From Defluviitalea phaphyphila (GTDB lineage Bacteria; Bacillota; Clostridia; Lachnospirales; Defluviitaleaceae), in contig NZ_JWID01000005.1 in assembly GCF_001466305.1 (NCBI RefSeq), positions 62,001 to 126,000 on the forward strand: a DNA stretch of 64,000 nt. Direction: 5' to 3'. The notes under the pieces were generated by a model. It saw only the letters and a list, made by a program, of their open reading frames with translations, did no database searches and had not been told where the DNA came from. This document shows, piece after piece, positions 40,197-47,996 of this stretch (its first letter is position 1; the number at the start of each line of letters is the position of its first letter). The translations under genes were made by a program, and so were the position numbers.

Positions 40197-41977
40197 ATTT
40201 GTTGTTCCATTTCATTAATAAGCTCTTCAAATACTTTTAAAGCTTGTTTAATAGGCTCTTTAGTTCTCATATCAACTCCTGCCCTTTCTAATATATTAAT
40301 TGGATAGTCAGAGCCTCCACTTTTTAAAAATGTCATATAATTATCTAGGGCACCTTCTTCTTTATTGAAAATTTTGTAAGATAAAGCAATGGCAGCAGAA
40401 TATCCTGTAGCATATTTATATACATAAAAAGCATTATAAAAATGAGGAATTCTAGCCCATTCAAAATCAATCTCAGGATCAATAACTATATCATTACCGT
40501 AATATTTAATATTTAGATTTCTATATACAGTTGAAAGAGTGTTTGCGGTTATTGGTTCTCCTTTTTCAGCCATTTCATGTGTTATTTTTTCAAATTCTGC
40601 AAACATAGTTTGACGGAATAGAGTTCCTCTAAATTGTTCTAGAAAATGATTTAAAAGGTATGCTCGTTTTTTAGAGTCTTTAGTTTTATTTAATAAATAT
40701 CTCATAAGTAAGGTTTCATTTACTGTAGAAGCTACTTCAGCTAAAAATATAGGATATTGAGCATATACATAAGGTTGATTTGCATCAGAGTAATAAGAAT
40801 GAATAGCATGTCCCATTTCATGAGCTAAAGTAAATAAGTTATTAATATTATCCTGATAATTTAGAAGTACATAGGGGTGGGTTCCATAAACTCCCCAAGA
40901 ATATGCACCACTTCTTTTACCTTCATTTTCATATACGTCAATCCAACCACTTTTAAAGCCTTCATCTAACACTTTAATGTAATCTTCCCCTAGAGGTGTA
41001 AGTCCTTCTTTTACTATTTCCATAGCTTTTTCATAAGGAATTTTCATGTCTATATCCTTTATAAGAGGAGTGTATAAATCATACATATGCATTTCATCAA
41101 GCCCTAATAATCTTTTTTTAAGAGATACATATTTATGCAATAAGGGAAGATGTTCATGAACAGTATCAATTAAATTGTTATAAACTTCTACAGGAATATT
41201 ATCATCAAAAAGAGCATATTCCAAAGAAGAAGAATATTTTCTTGTTCTAGCAAAAAATACGTCTTTTTTAATACTTGCATTATATGTTGCAGCAATAGTA
41301 TTTTTGTATTTTATATAACTAGAATATAAGGATTTAAAGGCATCATGTCTAATTCTTCTATTAGGATTTTCCATAAGATGAATAAAATTTCCTTTAGTTA
41401 CTTCTATTTCATTACCATTTTCATCTTTTATAGCAGGGAAAGTAATATCAGCGTTATTAAGCATGGAAAAGATGTTTTGTGGAGATTGACCTAATTCTAA
41501 GGTTTCAGCTAAAAGCTGTTCATTTTCTTTAGAAAGAACATGGTCTTTTTTTCTAAGTAAATTATTAATTAGATGAGAATATAATTTAAGGTCATCGTTT
41601 TCATCTATATATTTTTTTAATATATCTTCAGAAATTGATAAAATTTCAGGAATAATAAAAGAAGAGGCAGAAGAAAATTTAACAGATAAAGATTTAGCCT
41701 TATCAGCTAATCCTTGAGAGATACTATTTGAAGTATCTTCATGGAGTTTCATATGAGAATATACATAAATTTTTTCAGTTATTAAGGAAAGTTTATCATT
41801 TAAAACTAAACAATCATAAAGAATCTTTGAGGATTGTGATAATTTGCCCTTAAATTGCGATAAATCTTTAAGGGAATCCTCTAATTTTTTCATATCTTTT
41901 TTACAATCTTCATCGGAAATATAAATATCTTCTAATCGCCAAGTAAATTTTTTATCTAATTCATATCTCTTTTTCAT
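40193..41977 (-). CDS. pepF: Oligoendopeptidase F (M3 zinc metallopeptidase)
   Basis: Cytoplasmic peptidase that cuts short oligopeptides. The zinc site HEMGHAIHSYYSD is intact, with the downstream FLAEVASTVNE glutamate ligand. The family's N-terminal WRLEDIY and the PYVLLNYQDNINNLFTLAHE segment are also present. Length 594 aa is normal. Transcribed alone on the minus strand; AAAGGATGTTATT precedes the ATG. Confidence 0.96.
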   Translation of the reverse strand: MKKRYELDKKFTWRLEDIYISDEDCKKDMKKLEDSLKDLSQFKGKLSQSSKILYDCLVLNDKLSLITEKIYVYSHMKLHEDTSNSISQGLADKAKSLSVKFSSASSFIIPEILSISEDILKKYIDENDDLKLYSHLINNLLRKKDHVLSKENEQLLAETLELGQSPQNIFSMLNNADITFPAIKDENGNEIEVTKGNFIHLMENPNRRIRHDAFKSLYSSYIKYKNTIAATYNASIKKDVFFARTRKYSSSLEYALFDDNIPVEVYNNLIDTVHEHLPLLHKYVSLKKRLLGLDEMHMYDLYTPLIKDIDMKIPYEKAMEIVKEGLTPLGEDYIKVLDEGFKSGWIDVYENEGKRSGAYSWGVYGTHPYVLLNYQDNINNLFTLAHEMGHAIHSYYSDANQPYVYAQYPIFLAEVASTVNETLLMRYLLNKTKDSKKRAYLLNHFLEQFRGTLFRQTMFAEFEKITHEMAEKGEPITANTLSTVYRNLNIKYYGNDIVIDPEIDFEWARIPHFYNAFYVYKYATGYSAAIALSYKIFNKEEGALDNYMTFLKSGGSDYPINILERAGVDMRTKEPIKQALKVFEELINEMEQQI

Positions 41978-42068
41978 AATAACATCCTTTCATTATATAT
42001 TTGTTTAATTATTATAACCTAATTGTGAAAAATAGTGTATATTTTTTATAATTTAATACATTAATTGG

Positions 42069-42097
42069 TTGACGCAAGTTAAAAGAAGTGATATTAT
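42069..42097 (+). promoter_or_regulatory. Promoter of the predicted small RNA
   Basis: TTGACG at 42069-42074, exactly 17 bases, and TATTAT at 42092-42097; predicted start near 42103. Confidence 0.75.
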
Positions 42098-42103
42098 AAC
42101 CAT

Positions 42104-42218
42104 GTGGATAGCTATTATATGTACTATATGCAAGCATTCAATTATCCACATAATTCTCGTTTTGATAAGAATCCCCGTTTCTTATCTTTTGCACCGGGAT
42201 TACCCGGTGTATTTTTTT
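42104..42218 (+). ncRNA. Predicted structured small RNA (~115 nt) with a C-rich loop
   Basis: Three hairpins follow the promoter. ATGTGGATA (42102-42110) pairs with TATCCACAT (42143-42151). GATAAGAA (42164-42171) pairs with TTCTTATC (42179-42186) around the loop TCCCCGT. CACCGGG (42192-42198) pairs with CCCGGTG (42203-42209) and is followed by A and seven T, a classic terminator. The GC-rich terminator stands out in this AT-rich DNA. A C-rich loop of this kind is used by some Firmicute small RNAs to pair with GG-rich ribosome binding sites. I recognise no known RNA class (not 6S, SRP, preQ1 or a T-box). It could also be a leader attenuator of the gene at 42299. Confidence 0.65.
42192..42218 (+). 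terminator. Intrinsic terminator of the predicted small RNA
   Basis: CACCGGG/CCCGGTG stem, ATTA loop, then A and seven T. It lies about 80 bases before the next gene. Confidence 0.88.
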
Positions 42219-42298
42219 GCATATAATAATTATAATGTGTATATTTTCCTACCTAAAGTAAAAAATAAATAAATAGAAATACTTTAGGTGGTGAATAT

Positions 42299-42976
42299 AT
42301 GACAGTTTTAGAAACCATAAAAGATTATATGCAATCTTCTTTTATAAAAACTCAAGATATTAATTGTATAAAACTTTTTTATGATTATTGTAAATATAAA
42401 GAGCCAGAATTAGAGATAGATGAATTAGATAAGAGATTTTTTGAAGAGTTTTTTTTATATTGGCTTCCTAAAAAAAATAAGAGATTGTTTGATGAAAAAG
42501 TATATTTTCTTTTTCCTGCTATACAAAAGTATTTTACATATTTAAAAATTAAATATAAAAAAGATATAGTTCCTATAGATTCTACTAATAAGTTTATAGA
42601 AGATTTTATTAGAATTATTAATTTATCAAAGGCATTTTCAAGATTTGTTGGACATCCTATTCTTAGTATGGACCCTTTAGTTATTGATTTAAGATGTTAT
42701 AAAGAAAATAAAATAAAAAAGAAATCAAAGAATAATAGGATTTTTGAACAGGGATATTTTGAGGTAATAGACATTTTTCCTGATTGTTCAGTAACTATAA
42801 AGAAAAAACCAGCAGGAAGATATGCAAAAGTTCTTCTTAATGACGATTTAATTTCTTATCTTAGAAAAGGAGATATTCTTCATCTTAAAATGACTAGAAA
42901 AATATTTTTTTCTTATTGGGAAATAGAAGATATAAAAACTTGTTATCTAAAAGAAGCCCAAAAATATCTTAAGTAA
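42299..42976 (+). CDS. Protein of unknown function (225 aa)
   Basis: GGTGGTGAATAT precedes the ATG. A lysine- and aromatic-rich, probably helical cytoplasmic protein: the N-terminal half begins TVLETIKDYMQSSFIKTQDIN, and the C-terminal half has a beta-rich stretch (GYFEVIDIFPDCSVTIKKKPAGRYAKVLLNDDLISYLRKGDILHLKMTRK, shown by parts) resembling a small barrel. No signal peptide or recognised catalytic motif. It lies just downstream of the predicted small RNA and alone on its strand, so regulation by read-through of that terminator is possible. Confidence 0.7.
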   Translation: MTVLETIKDYMQSSFIKTQDINCIKLFYDYCKYKEPELEIDELDKRFFEEFFLYWLPKKNKRLFDEKVYFLFPAIQKYFTYLKIKYKKDIVPIDSTNKFIEDFIRIINLSKAFSRFVGHPILSMDPLVIDLRCYKENKIKKKSKNNRIFEQGYFEVIDIFPDCSVTIKKKPAGRYAKVLLNDDLISYLRKGDILHLKMTRKIFFSYWEIEDIKTCYLKEAQKYLK

Positions 42977-43070
42977 GATTATTTTGAAGCTTATAGCTTA
43001 ACTTTACATTTTAATAAAAATATATCATAATAAATTAGTAATAATTAAGAGCTGCTGTTGGGGGGATTTT

Positions 43071-44624
43071 ATGTCGGCTATAGATAAATCAATAGCATTT
43101 ATTTTATTTATTATTTTAATATTTATACAAGCAGGTTGTAGTACAAAAAAAGTTGAATCTTTAATGAAAGAAGATGAACCAGTAGTTGTCGTATTAGATA
43201 AAAATTCTGAAGATGATAATGCTTTAGAAAATCAAAATAATAAAAATAATAATATAAAAATGACTAAATCTCCTGTTGTTTATGATGAATATAATGTAGA
43301 TTTAAAAGTTAATCCTAATGAAAGAACTTTTGAAGGTATTCAAAAGATACAATACACTAATGATACTCAAACCCCTTTAAATGTTATATATTTTAATTTA
43401 TACCTTAATGCGTTTAATAAAAATAGTAAAGTAAAACCTTATTTTTTGGAAAAAGATAAAGAAAGTTTTGATGAAGGTTTTATAAATATTAAATCTATAT
43501 TAATTAACAATGAGGAAGTAACTTTTAAACAAAGTGAAACTATCTTAGAAGTTTCTTTAACAGAACCTATAGAAATTAATGAATCTATAGAAATTATTAT
43601 TACGTTTAATGGTAAAATCCCAGATATATCTTATACAGTAGGAAGGGATAGCAATTCCATATGGATGGGAAATTTTCTTCCTACATTAGCAGTATATGAT
43701 GAAAATGGATGGAATAAATATCCTTATTATTCTATAGGAGACCCTTTTTATAGTGAGATTGCTAATTATACCGTAAATGTGACAACACCTAAGGATTATT
43801 TAGTTATTTCAACAGGTGAAGAAGAAGTAAAATCGCAAGATGAATTTAATATTACTACAATTAATGCAAAAATGGTTAGAGATTTTGCTTTAGTAATAAG
43901 TAAAGATATAAAAATGGAAACTATAGAATTTGAAGAAGGAGTAAATATTAATTTATATTATTATAGTAATGAAATAAATTTTAAATCAGTATTAAATATG
44001 AGTGATACAGCTTTAAAATATTATAGTGAAAAGTTAGGTTCATATCCTTATCCGGAATTAGATATTATAGAAGGAGATTTATCTTTTAAAAGCAGCATAT
44101 CTTATCCTACTCTAATTTTAATGGATTCTGATAAATTAAAAGATTCGTCAATGACTAGAGAAATTACTAATGCCGTGGGACATCAATGGTTTTATAATAT
44201 TATAGGGAATAACCAAATAAAAGAAGCTTGGCTAGATGAAGCAATGGTAGCTTATCTTGGTTATAATTTATTTATTTCAGATGCTGAAACAATAAATAGT
44301 CTAATGGAAAAAGAGAGAGAAGAATTAATAAATAATTTAGAAACTATGAGAGAAAAAAGTTTAAATACTGATTTAAGTATTTTTTCTACTTGGGAATCTT
44401 ATTACAATATACATTATGCAAGGGGAAAATTAATGTTATATGCTTTAAATAATAAAATGGGAAAAGAAAAATTTAATGAGTTTTTAAAAATATATTATGA
44501 GAAATATGCTTTTAAAATAGTAGACACTAAAAAATTTATTAAAACTGCTGAAGAAGTTTATGGTTCTTCTTTAAAAACCTTTTTTAATCAATGGATGGAC
44601 GGTGAAAATATTCCAGAATTTTAA
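43071..44624 (+). CDS. M1-peptidase-like lipoprotein lacking the catalytic HE pair
   Basis: The lipoprotein signal ends IQAGC (Cys23). The body resembles gluzincin M1 aminopeptidases: the N-terminal beta domain (VDLKVNPNERTFEGIQKIQYTND) and the central region with GHQWFYNIIGNNQIKEAWLDEAMVAYLGY. In active enzymes the zinc motif is HExxHQW; here residues 367-372 read NAVGHQ, so the first zinc His and the catalytic Glu are replaced by Asn and Ala. The second His (371) and the WLDE Glu remain. It is probably a pseudoenzyme or a peptide-binding surface protein. 517 aa. The start after GGGGGGATTTT is well supported. Confidence 0.85.
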   Translation: MSAIDKSIAFILFIILIFIQAGCSTKKVESLMKEDEPVVVVLDKNSEDDNALENQNNKNNNIKMTKSPVVYDEYNVDLKVNPNERTFEGIQKIQYTNDTQTPLNVIYFNLYLNAFNKNSKVKPYFLEKDKESFDEGFINIKSILINNEEVTFKQSETILEVSLTEPIEINESIEIIITFNGKIPDISYTVGRDSNSIWMGNFLPTLAVYDENGWNKYPYYSIGDPFYSEIANYTVNVTTPKDYLVISTGEEEVKSQDEFNITTINAKMVRDFALVISKDIKMETIEFEEGVNINLYYYSNEINFKSVLNMSDTALKYYSEKLGSYPYPELDIIEGDLSFKSSISYPTLILMDSDKLKDSSMTREITNAVGHQWFYNIIGNNQIKEAWLDEAMVAYLGYNLFISDAETINSLMEKEREELINNLETMREKSLNTDLSIFSTWESYYNIHYARGKLMLYALNNKMGKEKFNEFLKIYYEKYAFKIVDTKKFIKTAEEVYGSSLKTFFNQWMDGENIPEF

Positions 44625-44641
44625 TAAAGGGGTGGATTAAA

Positions 44642-45709
44642 ATTAAAGCAGTTATAATTTACGAGGATAATGATAAATTAAATCAAATTATAAAGATAGT
44701 TTCTAGCACTTTAAAAGAACTTCAAGTAGAAGTTGAAGAAATTTTATTAAATAAATATAATATTCCATATTATTGTGGAGAATCACAAAAAGATATGGAT
44801 AAAATCTTAGAAAAAGTAAAAGAAAGTAGTGCAGTTATTTTGGGAGTTAATGTTATTTTAAGAGCTCCTTCAGGGTTATTTAAAGTATTTTTGGATTATT
44901 TAACTTATTCAAGTTATAAAAATATATTAAAAGATAAATATGGATTTTGTATTTCCTTAACTAGTACTAATGGAGAAAGGGAAACGGCAGAATATATATT
45001 AAAGTCTTGGGAGACTTTAGGTGGAATAGAAGGAGGAAGAATTCCTCTTTTTATAAAAGATAATAGGGAAATAGAGGATATAAAAGAGACTATTGAAAAA
45101 AGAATAGAAGATTTTTATCGTATATGCAGGCAGAAAAGAAAGAAATTACCTTCAAGCCATAATATTTTAAATATAGAGAAAAAAGATGAGATTAAAATTG
45201 AAATAGATAAAGAAGAAAAAAGTAAGATAACTTCTTGGACTCCACCTGTGGTTTCAGAAAAGGAAGAAGTTAAATCAATGGTATTTGAAAATTTTTCTAA
45301 AAAACAAGAAGAAGATATAAAAGAATTAGCAGAATTTTTTAAAAAACAATTAATTGAAGAAAAAAATAAAAAAGAAATTAAAAGTACAAAGACTGCTAAA
45401 CAATTAACTAAGAATTTACCCCATTATTTTCAACCTCATCTGGCAGCTAATTTTAAAGCAATATTTCAATTTCATATAACAGGAGAAGAAAATTTTGAAA
45501 GTTATATTATTATTGATCAAGGAAAATGTACTTATTGTGATGGAGTAAGTAATAAGGCAGATATAACTATTACAGGGGACGAAACAATATGGAGTCTTAT
45601 CTTAAAAGGGGAATTATCTGCTCAAAAAGCTTTTATGACTGGTCAATTAAAAGTTAGAGGTAATTTTATGCTGTTAAACAAATTAGATCAGTTATTTAAA
45701 AAAATGTAA
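44642..45709 (+). CDS. Flavodoxin-like reductase fused to SCP2-type lipid-binding domain, apparent ATT start
   Basis: The frame is open from 44618 through 45709. The best N-terminus is ATT at 44642, six bases after AGGGGTGG, giving KAVIIYEDNDKLNQIIKIV, the first strand of a flavodoxin/NADPH-FMN-reductase fold. Starting at the first ATG (44795) would remove that strand and about 51 residues of the domain. The domain continues with SSAVILGVNVILRAPSGLFKVFLDYLTY. A charged linker (residues ~165-240) leads to a C-terminal SCP2 sterol-carrier-like domain (LPHYFQPHLAANFKAIFQFHITGEENFESYIIID ... ADITITGDETIWSLILKGELSAQKAFMTGQLKVRG, shown in parts). A lipid- or quinone-linked flavoprotein is inferred. 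Confidence 0.75.
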   Translation: MKAVIIYEDNDKLNQIIKIVSSTLKELQVEVEEILLNKYNIPYYCGESQKDMDKILEKVKESSAVILGVNVILRAPSGLFKVFLDYLTYSSYKNILKDKYGFCISLTSTNGERETAEYILKSWETLGGIEGGRIPLFIKDNREIEDIKETIEKRIEDFYRICRQKRKKLPSSHNILNIEKKDEIKIEIDKEEKSKITSWTPPVVSEKEEVKSMVFENFSKKQEEDIKELAEFFKKQLIEEKNKKEIKSTKTAKQLTKNLPHYFQPHLAANFKAIFQFHITGEENFESYIIIDQGKCTYCDGVSNKADITITGDETIWSLILKGELSAQKAFMTGQLKVRGNFMLLNKLDQLFKKM

Positions 45710-45740
45710 ACTACCCATTAAAGGGTAGTTTACATTTTTT
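45701..45740. terminator. Bidirectional terminator between the flavodoxin-SCP2 and CAP genes
   Basis: GTAAACTACCC pairs with GGGTAGTTTAC around a 6-base loop, with A-tracts before and a T-tract after; it serves both convergent genes. Confidence 0.92.
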
Positions 45741-46485
45741 TAAATATCTGAACATATATATATCCATATCTTTCATCAGGAACAATTCCTATGCCAATTT
45801 TATTATAATTTTTACTTAAAATATTTGCTCTATGCCCTGGGCTATTCATAAAAGCATCATGGGCATTTTTAACAGAAGTATTGCCAGCAATATTTTCTCC
45901 AGCGATACTATAAGAAATACCAAATTTTTTCATCATTTCAAAGGGAGAACCATAAGTTGGGGAAACATGGCTAAAGTAATTATTGTCAGCCATATCCTTT
46001 GCTTTTATTTTTGCTATATACAAAAGGTCTTCATCCATAACATAAGGTGGAAGGTCTTCTTTTTCTCTTTCATTATTAATATATTCTAACATAATCTCTT
46101 CTTTGGCTATATTATTATTTATAGTAGGAACAGTATTTTCTATATTATATTCATTAATTTCAGCTTTATTATGATAAGAATAAGCTCTAGTATATTTACT
46201 AGATATAACCCCAACAGAATCATTAGGTAAATGAACTACATACCATTCATTTAATGAGCCTATAACATCTACAATTTGTCCTCTTTTTAAATGTCCGATT
46301 ACAGGATAAGAAGTATTAGGACCTGTTCTAACATTAAGAAAATATGCTGTAATTTCTACTTGCTTAATAGAACTCCATTTAAAGGTACTATATTTTGTGG
46401 CGTTAACAGAAATAGAAGAAATGGATATAATACAGCAAATAACTAAAATAAGAAGAGGAAAGAAAAAAATAAGACGTTTTTTCAT
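45730..46485 (-). CDS. Secreted SH3b plus CAP (SCP/PR-1) domain protein
   Basis: A signal anchor (RLIFFFPLLILVICCIISIS) is followed by a bacterial SH3 domain (ITAYFLNVRTGPNTSYPVIGHLKRGQIVDVIG, shown in part), which often binds cell wall. A YkwD-type CAP domain follows: MLEYINNEREKEDLPPY, NNYFSHVSPTYGSPFEMM, AGENIAGN, FMNSPGHRANIL. The CAP His/Glu residues are present. Function in bacteria is uncertain; roles at the wall or in sporulation are common proposals. 251 aa. Confidence 0.88.
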   Translation of the reverse strand: MKKRLIFFFPLLILVICCIISISSISVNATKYSTFKWSSIKQVEITAYFLNVRTGPNTSYPVIGHLKRGQIVDVIGSLNEWYVVHLPNDSVGVISSKYTRAYSYHNKAEINEYNIENTVPTINNNIAKEEIMLEYINNEREKEDLPPYVMDEDLLYIAKIKAKDMADNNYFSHVSPTYGSPFEMMKKFGISYSIAGENIAGNTSVKNAHDAFMNSPGHRANILSKNYNKIGIGIVPDERYGYIYVQIFKKM

Positions 46486-46641
46486 GATGTCACATCCTTT
46501 TTCTTCATTATTTATCGATTATATTCATTATTTGTATTTTTTACTCATTCTATGCTAGAAAATATAATAAAAATTTTATATATTAAATAAAAACTTCTAT
46601 TATTTATAATAAAAATTTGTCATAAATATTTAAGGTTAAGA

Positions 46642-46662
46642 ATATATATATATATATATATA
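46642..46662. repeat. (AT)n dinucleotide run upstream of the 46698 gene
   Basis: A 21-base alternating A/T run about 35 bases before the start codon, in or near the expected promoter position. Such runs can slip in length. Confidence 0.8.
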
Positions 46663-46697
46663 AGAAAACTAATAAGATAAAATAAGGGGGAAAATGT

Positions 46698-47195
46698 ATG
46701 TATTTTAATCAACCATTTAGTTACCAAGAACAAATAGTCCCTCCACCATTTGTACATATGCCTATACAAAATTTTTACATGATGCAAGATTATAAAAGTG
46801 CAGAATTAATTGAAGAAGCAGCAAAAAGAGAAAGGATATTAGCTATTTATGATAATAAAATAATGGAAAGTTTTGAAGATGAGCTAGATAGAAAAAGGAT
46901 ATATAAGATTTCACTTAATCAAATAAGGCATCAAAAAATGTTGGAAGAAATATATAGGGGAATGACTAGGAAAAAGTTATCTATTAATATAAAAGAACCT
47001 GATTGTGATGACAATTTAAAATCTAACTTAGATAGAAGAATTTTTGAAGGTTTTGAGTGTATAGAATTATATAGGAAAATCTATTTTTTTATTGTGCCTA
47101 TGGAATGGAAACAAATGATGTATGAGATAATTAGTGATGAGCAAAATGATATTTTAAAATATATATATTATTTCAATAAAGTAGACAGGCATTAA
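46698..47195 (+). CDS. Small helical protein, possibly ferritin-like fold (165 aa)
   Basis: AAGGGGGAAAATGT precedes the ATG. The N-terminal 30 residues are Pro/aromatic-rich (FNQPFSYQEQIVPPPFVHMPIQNF), reminiscent of coat-type proteins. The helical part, AKRERILAIYDNKIMESFEDELDR then SLNQIRHQKMLEEIYRGMT, resembles ferritin-like proteins of Clostridia in pattern (a helix with H and E spaced 'RHQKMLEE'), but a full metal site is not evident. I cannot name a family with confidence. A spore-coat or ferritin-like role is a possibility only. Confidence 0.6.
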   Translation: MYFNQPFSYQEQIVPPPFVHMPIQNFYMMQDYKSAELIEEAAKRERILAIYDNKIMESFEDELDRKRIYKISLNQIRHQKMLEEIYRGMTRKKLSINIKEPDCDDNLKSNLDRRIFEGFECIELYRKIYFFIVPMEWKQMMYEIISDEQNDILKYIYYFNKVDRH

Positions 47196-47226
47196 TTAAT
47201 AATTACTTTTATTTAAGAAGTATTTA

Positions 47227-47255
47227 TTGAAATATTTAATAAGCAGTGTTATAAT
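47227..47255 (+). promoter_or_regulatory. Promoter of the HIT gene
   Basis: TTGAAA at 47227-47232, a 17-base spacer, and TATAAT at 47250-47255. The ~100-base leader contains an 8-bp hairpin (ATATCCAT/ATGGATAT, 47291-47309). Confidence 0.65.
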
Positions 47256-47360
47256 TCCGATATTACATTTATAGTAAAAATAAAAAAACAATATCCATTT
47301 TATGGATATCATGTTATAATATTAATATATAATTCACGAAAGACTAAAGGAGGAATAATT

Positions 47361-47771
47361 TTGGATTGTTTATTTTGTAAAATTGCTAAAGGAGAAATTC
47401 CTTCAGCAACAGTTTTTGAAAACAGTGAATTTAAGGTAATATTAGACAGGTTTCCAGGAAATAAAGGGCATCTTCTAATTCTTCCTAAGGAACATGTGGA
47501 AAATATTTTTGAAATGGAACCAGAGTTAGGAGGAAGATTATTTGCTTTAGGAGTTCATTTAGCAAAGGTATTAAAAAAAGAATTAAATTTAGAAGGATTA
47601 AATATAGTACAAAATAATGGTGAAATAGCAGGACAAACTGTGTTTCATTTTCATCTTCATTTAATTCCAAGATATTCAAAAGATGAAGTTAATATTAAAT
47701 GGAATCCTATGAATCCAACAGAAGAAGAATTAAATAATTTAGCAAAAATTTTAAATCAAGCATTACAATAA
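47361..47771 (+). CDS. HIT family nucleotide hydrolase (HinT-like)
   Basis: TTG start after AAAGGAGGAATAATT; the protein begins DCLFCKIAKGEIPSATVFE, the normal start of the family. The histidine triad FHFHLHLIPRY is intact near residue 96. These proteins hydrolyse purine nucleotide phosphoramidates and act in the cytoplasm. 136 aa, normal length. Monocistronic with its own terminator. Confidence 0.94.
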   Translation: MDCLFCKIAKGEIPSATVFENSEFKVILDRFPGNKGHLLILPKEHVENIFEMEPELGGRLFALGVHLAKVLKKELNLEGLNIVQNNGEIAGQTVFHFHLHLIPRYSKDEVNIKWNPMNPTEEELNNLAKILNQALQ

Positions 47772-47796
47772 GGAGGGATATACCCTTCTTTTTTTA
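47770..47796 (+). terminator. Terminator of the HIT gene
   Basis: AAGGAGGG/CCCTTCTT stem (one G-U pair), loop ATATA, then TTTTTT. Confidence 0.8.
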
Positions 47797-47964
47797 TATG
47801 ATTTTTTAAATAAATATTAAAAAGAAAAAACTTATGACATTCTAGAATATAACAATATAGGATATAGATAGTATAATGATAAACATTAATTCTTTAGCGT
47901 AAGAGTTACAAAAAATTTTAATATAAAAAATACTTTTGTAAAAATATTTTTAGTAAAAAAACAA

Positions 47965-47996
47965 TAAAAAATGTAGGAATTATCCTACATTTTTTT
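47965..47996. terminator. Terminator at the end of asnB
   Basis: ATGTAGG/CCTACAT stem with AAAAA and TTTTTT arms. It overlaps the last codons of the minus-strand asnB; its symmetric tails could stop transcription from either side. The rest of the 47772-47979 gap is AT-rich and shows no gene. Confidence 0.75.

Noticed and set aside
42069-42272. 67-codon reading frame overlapping the small RNA region
   Set aside because: It begins inside the -35 box, has no ribosome binding site, runs through two perfect hairpins and a terminator, and its product looks like random translated AT-rich DNA.
46698-47195. Calling this gene a spore coat protein or ferritin
   Set aside because: The Pro/aromatic N-terminus and helical body are suggestive only; no complete metal site or coat motif is visible.
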